In this document: in pieces, positions 45,066 to 52,788 of the stretch
Numbering within the stretch: position 1 is the stretch's first letter
Layout of the letters: each line of letters begins with the position of its first letter
NCBI RefSeq assembly: GCF_018598185.1
Contig: NZ_JAHESC010000022.1
Span: forward strand, 60,131-124,130
DNA length: 64,000 nucleotides
From: Dawidia soli
Lineage (GTDB): Bacteria > Bacteroidota > Bacteroidia > Cytophagales > Cyclobacteriaceae
Direction of reading: 5' to 3'
Position numbers and translations under genes: made by a program
Notes under the pieces: model-generated
What the model was told of the DNA's origin: nothing
What the model saw: the letters and a program-made list of their open reading frames with translations, nothing else
The model's database searches: none

Positions 45066-45074
45066 CAGAAAAAT

Positions 45075-46457
45075 ATGAAGGTGCTGATGTTCGGGTGGGA
45101 ATTTCCTCCACACATCTCCGGCGGGTTGGGTACCGCGTGCTACGGACTGACCACGTCTTTGAAGAAGGAAAAAACGGATATACTATTCGTTGTGCCAAAA
45201 ACATTCGGCGACGAGCCTGACAAAGCCATCGAGCTCGTCAGCGCCAGTGAGGTGGACGTGCCGTTGCGCCGCGACCAAAAGCTCATCGTCCAGTCGGCCC
45301 GCATCAAAGAGATCGTTAATGTTCGTCACGAAGAAGGCATCACAACGTTTGAGGTACCGTCTACGCTTTCACCCTATGGGGTAACAAAAGCATCCGAACA
45401 GGCGCACGGTATCGAACACTGGAGTTATCCGGTATATGAGCCTGGCGTCATGCTTCAGCTCGAGGAAACGGAAGTGACCGTGCCGGGTGCCGAAGAACGC
45501 ACACGCTACGCGTTTAAGGGTGGCTATGGAGACCAGCTGTTGCAGGAGGTGTCGCGCTATGGCGAAGTGGCCGGCATTATCGGCCAGCGCCAGGACTTCG
45601 ACGTGATCCACGCGCACGATTGGATGACCATCCCCGCCGGCCTGGCCGCACAGGCCGCCAGTGGCAAACCGCTGATCATACATGTACATGCTACCGAATT
45701 TGACCGCGCCGGCGGTACCGGGCATCCGGGGGTACATGCCCTGGAAAAAGAAGGGATGGAGAAGGCCGATCACGTCATTGCCGTGAGCCAGTGGACAAAA
45801 GATATCATTGTCGCAAAGTATCACATACCCGCCGATAAGATCTCGGTCGTGCACAACGGCATCATCGAAGAGAAACACGACCGGAGCGGCGTGTGGCACC
45901 CTATGCAGGGACAAGTCATTACCTTTTTAGGAAGAATTACGCATCAAAAAGGCCCTCTCTATTTTGTTGAAGCCGCACGTAAAGTGCATCAACATTTTCC
46001 GGATGCACACTTTGTGATGGCCGGCTCCGGCGATATGCTGCCGGCCGTTATCGAGCGCGTCGCCAGCCTGCGTATGTCGTCGCACTTTCATTATACCGGA
46101 TTTCTCAAGAAACAAGAGATCAATAAGGTCCTCGCCTTTACAGACATCTATGTCATGCCCTCGGTATCCGAGCCGTTTGGTATCACCCCGCTGGAAGCCA
46201 TCCAGGCAGGCGTGCCGGTCATTATTTCGAAACAGTCCGGCGTGGCCGAAGTGCTGGACAGTGCCATCAAAGTAGACTTCTGGGATGTAGACGCACTGGC
46301 AAACGCCATGGCCACCATTCTCCGTTACGAAAGCCTGTCCACAACGCTCAAAAAGAACGGCCGGGAGGAAGTGCAGACCATCACCTGGGACAAAACCGCC
46401 AAACGCGTAAACGAGATCTATGCTCAGGTATGCCGCGAGCAGGTCGCCGTAGTCTGA
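45075..46457 (+). CDS. Glycogen-synthase-like glycosyltransferase (GT4/GT5 type)
   Basis: A 460-residue retaining glycosyltransferase. The N-terminal half has the starch-synthase-like opening KVLMFGWEFPPHISGGLGTA and DVIHAHDWMTIP; the C-terminal GT4 half has FLGRITHQKGPLYF, the sugar-nucleotide site SEPFGITPLEAIQAG and a closing helix. Probable reaction: transfer of glucose from a nucleotide sugar to an alpha-glucan or maltose-type acceptor in the cytoplasm. Similar Cytophagales genes are usually named glycosyltransferase family 4. The start is fixed by AGGAGG. It precedes an SDR and a trehalose-synthase-like enzyme, which may share a sugar-storage role. Confidence 0.9.
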   Translation: MKVLMFGWEFPPHISGGLGTACYGLTTSLKKEKTDILFVVPKTFGDEPDKAIELVSASEVDVPLRRDQKLIVQSARIKEIVNVRHEEGITTFEVPSTLSPYGVTKASEQAHGIEHWSYPVYEPGVMLQLEETEVTVPGAEERTRYAFKGGYGDQLLQEVSRYGEVAGIIGQRQDFDVIHAHDWMTIPAGLAAQAASGKPLIIHVHATEFDRAGGTGHPGVHALEKEGMEKADHVIAVSQWTKDIIVAKYHIPADKISVVHNGIIEEKHDRSGVWHPMQGQVITFLGRITHQKGPLYFVEAARKVHQHFPDAHFVMAGSGDMLPAVIERVASLRMSSHFHYTGFLKKQEINKVLAFTDIYVMPSVSEPFGITPLEAIQAGVPVIISKQSGVAEVLDSAIKVDFWDVDALANAMATILRYESLSTTLKKNGREEVQTITWDKTAKRVNEIYAQVCREQVAVV

Positions 46458-46495
46458 TTGACAGTAAAATACGAATGAACCCCAAAAATTAGTTT

Positions 46496-46526
46496 GCGAC
46501 GCGCGGGCATACTGTCCGCGTGTCGC
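46496..46526. terminator. Strong hairpin between glycosyltransferase and small ORF
   Basis: Arms GCGACGCGCGG and CCGCGTGTCGC (one G-T pair), extendable by two A-T pairs, around a 9-base loop. On the minus strand it is followed by AAACTAATTTTTGG, so it can terminate the small minus-strand gene; on the plus strand there is no clear T tract. Confidence 0.6.
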
Positions 46527-46568
46527 AATATATAGTCGTGCTGTTATGCCGAGGCTAATAGGGAAGCA

Positions 46569-46673
46569 TTAATGCAGGACTACCAACAACGAGGCCGCCA
46601 GGGCCGATATCAGGGTCACAACGCCGATGTGTTTCCACGAAGGCAGGATGGGAGCTTTTATTGCAGTTTTCAT
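46569..46673 (-). CDS. Candidate 34-residue membrane peptide
   Basis: A 34-codon frame coding for a short cytoplasmic part (MKTAIKAPILPSWKHIG) and one hydrophobic helix. The hairpin with a T run 43 bases after its stop supports a transcribed unit. There is no homology knowledge behind the call, and such short frames arise by chance. Confidence 0.35.
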   Translation of the reverse strand: MKTAIKAPILPSWKHIGVVTLISALAASLLVVLH

Positions 46674-46930
46674 AGTAGTATAGTTTTGCGTGTTCCTATC
46701 AAAATTCTGTTCCACCACACGGTCGGTTTTCCCCAACGGCCGACTGATGCCGGTAATTTCCGGCGAATGTCCGGCGGCGGGGTTCCAGAGACCTGATTGC
46801 CAGCCGGCTTGTAGAGAAATAGCAACTATAATTTTACCCCGTTGGCCGCTGGCAGGCACCCACCAGCATGCGCTGCCGTTGCCGGCGAGTGGTATATTTT
46901 TTTCTTAAACGCGTTAAAGCCCTTCTTATT

Positions 46931-47791
46931 ATGCAAAAACAAGGAGAACAAAAACCTTTGCGCGAACCGCAGAGCCAGCCGCGCCCAGGGGATCAATCAC
47001 GCATGTCGCCAACCCCGAAAACCGAGGGTAGCCAACGCGGCTCGGGCAAGCTGGCAGGGAAAGTGGCCCTGATCACAGGGGGCGACAGTGGCATCGGCCG
47101 GGCAGTGGCGATACTTTTTGCCAAAGAAGGCGCCGACGTCGCGATCGCCTATCTCAGCGAGCATGGCGACGCGGAAGAAACCAAGCGTCTGGTAGAAGAG
47201 TATGGTGAATGCATCACGATCCCTGGCGACCTGGGCAACGAAAAACACTGCCAGCAGGTCGTACAAGAGACCATGAACCGCTTTAGTAAGCTCGACATCG
47301 TCGTAAACAATGCAGCGTTGCATTACGAATGCGAAAAGCTCGAAGACATCTCCGCCGAGCAGCTTGTCAAAACTTTCACCAACAACGTATTCCCATATTT
47401 CTGGGTAACGCAGGCCGCCCTGCCGTTCCTCCCCGAGGGCGGCAGCATCATCAACACAACCTCTGTGACGGCCTATCGCGGCAGCGACAAATTAATAGAT
47501 TATGCTTCCACGAAAGGAGCCATTGTGAGCTTCACCCGCAGCCTGGCCTCGAACGTCGTGAAGCGCAAAATACGCGTAAACGGTGTTGCGCCCGGGCCCA
47601 TCTGGACACCCCTGATCGCTTCCTCGTTTGATCCCGACAAGGTCGCGCAATTTGGCAGCGACGTGCCCATGGGTCGCGCCGGCGAGCCCGCCGAAGTAGC
47701 TCCCTGCTATTTGTTCCTGGCCAGCGAAGACTCCTCCTACATGACCGGCCAGGTGCTCCATCCCAACGGAGGTGAAATTGTCAATGGATAA
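46931..47791 (+). CDS. SDR-family oxidoreductase (YghA/YdaD-like)
   Basis: A 286-residue short-chain dehydrogenase with the N-terminal extension typical of general-stress SDRs (QKQGEQKPLREPQSQPRPGD). NAD(P) motif TGGDSGIGR is followed by NNAA, a catalytic Ser in NTTSVTAY and YASTK. The start at 46931 follows a signal-free AT-rich leader. These proteins are often induced by stress in other bacteria, and the reaction is usually unknown. The stop lies 13 bases before the GH13 start, so the two are probably cotranscribed. Confidence 0.92.
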   Translation: MQKQGEQKPLREPQSQPRPGDQSRMSPTPKTEGSQRGSGKLAGKVALITGGDSGIGRAVAILFAKEGADVAIAYLSEHGDAEETKRLVEEYGECITIPGDLGNEKHCQQVVQETMNRFSKLDIVVNNAALHYECEKLEDISAEQLVKTFTNNVFPYFWVTQAALPFLPEGGSIINTTSVTAYRGSDKLIDYASTKGAIVSFTRSLASNVVKRKIRVNGVAPGPIWTPLIASSFDPDKVAQFGSDVPMGRAGEPAEVAPCYLFLASEDSSYMTGQVLHPNGGEIVNG

Positions 47792-47804
47792 TCGTAGCAT
47801 ACAT

Positions 47805-49496
47805 ATGCGTTTTTATTACCGGGCATATGTTGCCTGCATCGCTATATACTTAGCAGGATCAAGCCTACTCTTGTGCGCGCAACCCGCACCCGATTATGTG
47901 TGGTATCGCAATGCCGTTGTCTACGCGCTGGACGTTGACACCTTCAAAGACAGCAACGCCGACGGCATCGGCGACTTCCAGGGCCTGATCCAACAACTGG
48001 ATTATCTGCACGGCCTGGGCATTACTGTTCTGTGGCTGTCGCCCTTTCAACCCACGCCCGACCGCGACGACGGTTACGACATCACAGACTATTATGGGGT
48101 GGATCCCCGGCTGGGTACACCCGGCGACTTTGCCGAATTTATGTTTCAGGCCCGGCAGCGGGGCATGCGGGTGATCATGGACCTGGTCATCAACCATACT
48201 TCCGACGAGCACCCCTGGTTTCGTTCCGCGCGCCAGGGCAAGCACTCGCCTTACCGGCAATGGTATGTGTGGCGCGACAACCGACCGGCCGATGCCGGCA
48301 AAGGCATGGTATTTCCCGGAGTACAAAAAGAAACATGGACATTCGACTCCGTTTCCACCACCTATTATTTCCATCGCTTCTATGACTTCCAGCCTGACCT
48401 GAATTATAGTAATCCGCAGGTGGAAGCAGAAAGCAAGCGCATCATCGGCTATTGGCTCAATCAGGGCTTTTCCGGATTCCGCCTCGATGCAGTGCCCTTT
48501 ATTATCGAGGAGGATGGAAAGAACGTAGACCGACCGGAACATCGGTTCGACCAGCTGGTGGCCATCCGCCGGCATATACAGCTTCACGGACAAGAGGCGA
48601 TCTTACTGGGCGAAGCCAACGTTGCTCCGGAGGAGAGCAACGACTACTTCGGCAAAGACGGTGTCGGCATGCAGATGATGTTTAACTTCTTTGTGAACCA
48701 GCACTTTTTTTACACGCTTGCCACCGGTGAGCTGCAGCCGCTCGTACGGGCCCTGGAGCAGACGCGCGACATCCCCGAGGGTGCACAATGGGCAAACTTT
48801 CTGCGTAACCACGACGAGATCGACCTGGGGCGTCTCACTACGCGCCAACGCGAAAAAATTTATGCTGCCATGGGGCCGGACAAGAACATGCAGCTTTACG
48901 ACCGCGGTATACGCCGCCGCCTGGCACCGATGCTGGGGAATAACCCGCAGCGGCTTGCCATGGCATACAGCCTGCTGTTCGCGCTTCCCGGCACCCCGGT
49001 GCTGCGCTATGGCGATGAGATCGGCATGGGTGACGACCTGCGCCTGAAGGAGCGACTCTCGGTACGGACGCCGATGCAATGGACCGACGCCCCGTATGCG
49101 GGTTTTAGCACGACCGCCCCTTTCCGCCCGGTGATCGATGCCGGTGAATATGATTATCGCAAAATCAACGTAGCATCACAACGTACCGACCCCGCGTCGT
49201 TGTTAACCCTGACGACGAAATTGATCCGGCTACGGAAGGAACATCCCGCGATCGGTCTCGGAAAATGGATCATATCTGACCACAAAGCCGGCGACCTGTT
49301 GATCACACAATTCACCGACGAACGTGAAACGATTCTCACAGTTCACAACTTCGCGCCCAACCGAGCATCGGCCGAGTTAGCCTGCCCGGGCCAGGTTCTT
49401 ACAGACCTCTTTTCAGGAGAGGATATACCGGTTAAAAATGGCAAAGTTCAGTTGACCGTCAAAGAATACGGATATCACTGGTTCCAGGTGCGATAA
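47805..49496 (+). CDS. Exported GH13 enzyme, trehalose-synthase-like
   Basis: A 563-residue family GH13 protein with an N-terminal signal peptide (cut after about residue 26). Catalytic residues are Asp228 (GFRLDAVP), Glu270 (LLGEANV) and Asp337 (FLRNHDE). The stretch YDRGIRRRLAPMLGNNPQR and ALPGTPVLRYGDEIGMGDD closely follow trehalose synthases (maltose/trehalose interconversion, GH13_16). TreS is normally cytoplasmic, so the signal peptide is odd; another GH13 activity on maltose-type sugars is possible. The ATG at 47805 is favoured because it starts the signal; earlier in-frame codons lie inside the SDR end. Confidence 0.9.
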   Translation: MRFYYRAYVACIAIYLAGSSLLLCAQPAPDYVWYRNAVVYALDVDTFKDSNADGIGDFQGLIQQLDYLHGLGITVLWLSPFQPTPDRDDGYDITDYYGVDPRLGTPGDFAEFMFQARQRGMRVIMDLVINHTSDEHPWFRSARQGKHSPYRQWYVWRDNRPADAGKGMVFPGVQKETWTFDSVSTTYYFHRFYDFQPDLNYSNPQVEAESKRIIGYWLNQGFSGFRLDAVPFIIEEDGKNVDRPEHRFDQLVAIRRHIQLHGQEAILLGEANVAPEESNDYFGKDGVGMQMMFNFFVNQHFFYTLATGELQPLVRALEQTRDIPEGAQWANFLRNHDEIDLGRLTTRQREKIYAAMGPDKNMQLYDRGIRRRLAPMLGNNPQRLAMAYSLLFALPGTPVLRYGDEIGMGDDLRLKERLSVRTPMQWTDAPYAGFSTTAPFRPVIDAGEYDYRKINVASQRTDPASLLTLTTKLIRLRKEHPAIGLGKWIISDHKAGDLLITQFTDERETILTVHNFAPNRASAELACPGQVLTDLFSGEDIPVKNGKVQLTVKEYGYHWFQVR

Positions 49497-49526
49497 GATC
49501 TATAAAAACGACGCCCGCGATATTTG

Positions 49527-49850
49527 TTATTCCAGGCACTGCGTCGCATAGAGGGCACGTTTGAGGATCGCCGCATTCTCATAGTCCTCCAGCTCGACAG
49601 CCCTTTCAATCGCCATGCGATAGAATTGCTCGTCACTGATCGTATAGGGGATAATCTTCTCGCGAGCGCCAAAGGCCTCAAAGACGACCCCTTGCCGATA
49701 TAAAAGTTGATTTACATACCGAAGCCCCGGTAACCCTTCTTCTGCACTGGAAAAATTATCAACAGCGTGGATCAATGACTGAATATAGAGATGCACCTCG
49801 AGCATGCCGACAGCATCACGGCGCTTGTCGAAGTACAAGTGGATTAGCAC
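49527..49850 (-). CDS. Small UVR-motif-like protein, copy 1
   Basis: A 107-residue protein sharing its body with the next gene upstream (49919-50299): YIQS, NQLLY, a YTI-[ST]-DEQFY segment and the C-terminal ELEDYENAAILKRA, which resembles the UVR (UvrB/UvrC contact) motif. No catalytic motif is visible. It is somewhat shorter at the N-terminus than its relative. Function is unknown; the UVR-like end suggests a protein-protein contact. It is convergent with the GH13 gene. Confidence 0.7.
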   Translation of the reverse strand: MLIHLYFDKRRDAVGMLEVHLYIQSLIHAVDNFSSAEEGLPGLRYVNQLLYRQGVVFEAFGAREKIIPYTISDEQFYRMAIERAVELEDYENAAILKRALYATQCLE

Positions 49851-49867
49851 GGAACCCTTCGCTATTG

Positions 49868-49895
49868 CAAAAAACCGCCATATGGCGTTTTTTTT
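49868..49895. terminator. Bidirectional terminator between the tandem pair
   Basis: CGCCATATGGCG is a perfect palindrome flanked by an A run on one side and a T run of eight on the other. It separates the two UVR-motif-like genes and can end transcription from either side. Confidence 0.65.
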
Positions 49896-49918
49896 ATGAC
49901 ACTTACTTTCCGTTACCC

Positions 49919-50299
49919 TTAATTTTTAACACTTTCGATTTGTTGGACACACTGGAGATAATATTCGCGCGCCTTCTTTAACACTGCCGCATTCTCATAG
50001 TCCTCAAGCTCCAGTGCTTTTTTGATCGCGGTTTCGTAAAACTGTTCATCGGTAATGGTATACCCAATGATCCTCTCCGAGGCGCCATAGGCTTCCAGGA
50101 TGATATCCTGGTGATACAACAACTGATTGATGTAACGCAACTCCGGCAGGACATCCCGCAGGGCCGCAGGGCCGTCAATGGAATGTACTACCGATTGAAT
50201 ATATACCGGGGCTTTCAGGTTTGTCAGAAGCACCGCCATTTGCTTGATGAATTCGTGTTGACAAGCCCGATCGCTCAGTTGTTGCGCATCATCGTTCAT
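49919..50299 (-). CDS. Small UVR-motif-like protein, copy 2
   Basis: A 126-residue relative of the gene at 49527. Shared features are YIQSVVHSID, LRYINQLLYHQD, EAYGASERIIGYTITDEQFY and ELEDYENAAVLKKA. The first 25 residues have no match in copy 1. The tandem order and the terminator between them point to duplication followed by separate transcription. No catalytic residues are seen. Confidence 0.72.
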   Translation of the reverse strand: MNDDAQQLSDRACQHEFIKQMAVLLTNLKAPVYIQSVVHSIDGPAALRDVLPELRYINQLLYHQDIILEAYGASERIIGYTITDEQFYETAIKKALELEDYENAAVLKKAREYYLQCVQQIESVKN

Positions 50300-50439
50300 A
50301 ACAGTAACATTTTGATAACCATAAAAACTATAAAACTATACCCAGCGAAGCTCGATCGGTTGTATGTTCCACCATGGAATACGTTCAACCGCCAGGGCCG
50401 GTACACTTTTTTAAATATTGTTTTTAAGACAAAAATATC

Positions 50440-51027
50440 ATGAAAACCTCCTATCTGCCTGTGGTTGCGTTTACCAGCGTATTACTCGCCGGCGCGTGCG
50501 TCGAAGACGACAGTAACGTAACCACCATGGACCGCCATTTCGTACGGGAAAGTACCTATACCAGCCGCGCGGCAACATTACTGGGCTCCGTAGCGATGCT
50601 CCGCGCCGAGTATGTAGAGATACAAAACTTCGGCGAGAGCATGATAACTGAGTACGAAAATGCCCTGACCGAGCTGGAGGCCGTGGCCGACGAGGTCGAT
50701 GTCGTGCCTCCCGATGGTTATGCAGAGGACTTCGAAGCAGCCAAAGACCGGTTGAACGGGCTGGGAGGATACGAGTTCGACACAGCCTACATTCACCACC
50801 AGGTAAAAATACACCGGGAAGCCGCCGCGCTGTTCGAGCGGGAGATCGCCGAAGGGAACGATGTAAAAATACGCGATTATGCGGTGAAGTATCTCGCCCG
50901 GGTTCGTAAGAATCTGCACCGCGCCGACAGCTTATCCATTGTCATGCAATCCGATCCCGTAGGATCTCTTGAGCCCATAACAAACAACGGCAGAAGACGC
51001 CACGCTGTGATTGCACAAAACGACTAA
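50440..51027 (+). CDS. DUF4142-like lipoprotein
   Basis: A 195-residue lipoprotein with lipobox LAGAC and a helical DUF4142-like body (FDTAYIHHQVKIHREAAALFEREIAEGND). DUF4142 proteins are exported four-helix bundles of the ferritin-like type, with no settled role. This copy diverges from the classic DUF4142 wording more than the one at 52117. It is a single unit, convergent with the DUF2071 gene. Confidence 0.75.
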   Translation: MKTSYLPVVAFTSVLLAGACVEDDSNVTTMDRHFVRESTYTSRAATLLGSVAMLRAEYVEIQNFGESMITEYENALTELEAVADEVDVVPPDGYAEDFEAAKDRLNGLGGYEFDTAYIHHQVKIHREAAALFEREIAEGNDVKIRDYAVKYLARVRKNLHRADSLSIVMQSDPVGSLEPITNNGRRRHAVIAQND

Positions 51028-51039
51028 CGACCTAACAGA

Positions 51040-51804
51040 TTAAAGGCGCTGCCGCATGCGGATGGCGATATCAGATCCCTCTGCCAGGTAAACCGAGCTT
51101 GGCTTTGCATGGTTGAGAAATTCGAATTGCCTGCCAAAAAGGGCATTGAAATCCACATTAATTTTATACTTTTCTACCGGGTACATGTCCCATACCGGGT
51201 GTTCAACACGGTATTGCCACGGCGTGGAGGTGTCACGCCCGGTATAACCAAAGGGCTGCATCATCAGGAAATGCTCTTCGGTTCCGGACACGACGCGTAC
51301 CGGTCGGTTGCCGGCTTTCACTTTCATGAAATATTCGTAGCCGTCCTGCCGCCAGGTGTAGCGGATGCGCTGCTGCGGCTTGCTGTCGTGGATATTCCAG
51401 GAGCGCTCGATGGGCATTACACGATAATGCTCTTTGTAAAAAATGTTAGCGCCCCATGCCAATAAGGGTTTTCCCGTGATCTCCCGAATAAAAACAACAC
51501 CCCTGCGATCCTGCCCGGCGCCTTCCGGTTTTACGTAACAGCGGAAGTTGATCTCCGTCACCTCCTGGTGAAAGGGTACACGTATACCCCGGATCTTTAC
51601 ATGATCGAACGTAAAGCCGGCAAGCGTGACATAACAGTTGCCGTTCCACACGTTGAGCGAAGTCTTTGGCGGCAGATAGGGCAGCAGTAGCGCCGGGTCG
51701 ACCACATAGTTGGCCATAATGAGCTTTCGCCACTCGCCGGTAATGACGATGGGCGCAACCGACACCTCTTTTTTGATGTGGGGCAATAAAATGGTCTGCG
51801 CCAT
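51040..51804 (-). CDS. DUF2071 (YqjF-like) protein
   Basis: A 254-residue soluble protein with the DUF2071 pattern: EWRKLIMANYVVDPALLLPYLP, SLNVWNGNCYVTLAGF, VTEINFRCYVKPEG and a late FGYTGRDTSTPWQYRVEHP. Family role is unknown; the fold resembles acetoacetate decarboxylase. A small charged ORF begins 3 bases upstream of its start on the same strand, so they may be cotranscribed. Confidence 0.9.
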   Translation of the reverse strand: MAQTILLPHIKKEVSVAPIVITGEWRKLIMANYVVDPALLLPYLPPKTSLNVWNGNCYVTLAGFTFDHVKIRGIRVPFHQEVTEINFRCYVKPEGAGQDRRGVVFIREITGKPLLAWGANIFYKEHYRVMPIERSWNIHDSKPQQRIRYTWRQDGYEYFMKVKAGNRPVRVVSGTEEHFLMMQPFGYTGRDTSTPWQYRVEHPVWDMYPVEKYKINVDFNALFGRQFEFLNHAKPSSVYLAEGSDIAIRMRQRL

Positions 51805-51807
51805 GGC

Positions 51808-51966
51808 CTATGGCTTTGATGTTTTCGGATCGATCGTTACGCCGGTTCTTTTTTTCCGCTCCAGTTCTTCGTCGCGTTGGTTTTTCGGCGCTGCTTTCGG
51901 ATCTGCCTCGACCTTATCCTTTGCCACCGGGTTGATGGGCGCTGTGTGTTTTGTTGTTGACTTCAT
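51808..51966 (-). CDS. Small charged protein (52 aa)
   Basis: A 52-residue frame (MKSTTKHTAPINPVAKD, then an acidic and basic middle and GVTIDPKTSKP). It is Lys, Glu and Pro rich and without membrane helix. Its stop is 3 bases from the DUF2071 ATG, which argues for translation coupling. Short hydrophilic proteins of this kind appear in related genomes from memory only. Confidence 0.5.
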   Translation of the reverse strand: MKSTTKHTAPINPVAKDKVEADPKAAPKNQRDEELERKKRTGVTIDPKTSKP

Positions 51967-52116
51967 AAGCGTAAACATTAGTTATACTACAGGGTAAAAA
52001 ACGGTGCCGTCTCCCTTCGTCGCAAGTACCGTCCAAGCACCTGTCGGTGCAGGCACAATATTTTCATTGCTCCTCACATTCATTACACTTTAACATTCAC
52101 TAAATAACAACCCGCT

Positions 52117-52698
52117 ATGAAAAAAAATATGTATCTGGCTGCAACGTGTATGCTGGTCACCTCGCTGATGTTTTCCTGTGGAAAGAAGGCTGAAACCGAG
52201 ACCGACAGCAAAGAAATTGCCGAAGAGCAAAACGAAGCAAAGCACGAAGACTCTAACATCGAAAAAGACACCGAGTTTGCGATGGAGGCAGCAGATGCCG
52301 GCTTACTGGAAGTACGCCTGGGTGAGCTGGCTCAGACGAATGCCGCTTCTCAACAAGTAAAGGAATTCGGCCAAATGATGGTAACCGATCACAGTAAAGC
52401 CAACGATGAGCTGAAGTCCCTGGCGGCCCAAAAGAACATCAGTCTGCCGGGCGCACTCAGTGAGAAATGCCAGAAGAAATATGACGAGCTGGCCGAGAAA
52501 AAAGGCGCTGACTTCGACAAAGCTTTTATGAAATCGATGGTCGACGATCACGAAGAAGTGGTGAAGGCCTTTAAGAAGGAAGCCGAGGAAGGTAACGACG
52601 CCGATATCAAATCGTGGGCATCCGGCAAGGTTGCGGCATTGGAGCACCACCTCGCCTCCGCGAAAACAACCCGCGATGCGGTGGAAAACAATAAATAA
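52117..52698 (+). CDS. DUF4142 lipoprotein
   Basis: A 193-residue lipoprotein: lipobox MFSC, an acidic linker, then the DUF4142 bundle (MEAADAGLLEVRLGELAQT, VKEFGQMMVTDHSKANDEL, DKAFMKSMVDDHEEVVKAF). The His and Asp residues in VTDH and VDDHEE are the family's metal-like positions. Location is periplasmic. It has its own promoter region and a strong terminator. Confidence 0.92.
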   Translation: MKKNMYLAATCMLVTSLMFSCGKKAETETDSKEIAEEQNEAKHEDSNIEKDTEFAMEAADAGLLEVRLGELAQTNAASQQVKEFGQMMVTDHSKANDELKSLAAQKNISLPGALSEKCQKKYDELAEKKGADFDKAFMKSMVDDHEEVVKAFKKEAEEGNDADIKSWASGKVAALEHHLASAKTTRDAVENNK

Positions 52699-52737
52699 TA
52701 CCTTTATGAAATAATCCCTTTATAGCACCCGGCATAA

Positions 52738-52769
52738 AAAAGCCCCTGTATCTCTATACAGGGGCTTTT
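52738..52769. terminator. Bidirectional terminator
   Basis: A 14-bp perfect stem (AAAAGCCCCTGTAT with its complement) and a 4-base loop, with A and T runs on both sides. It lies between the convergent DUF4142 and BaeRF genes and serves both. Confidence 0.92.
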
Positions 52770-52788
52770 ATGTATATGACTATCACTT

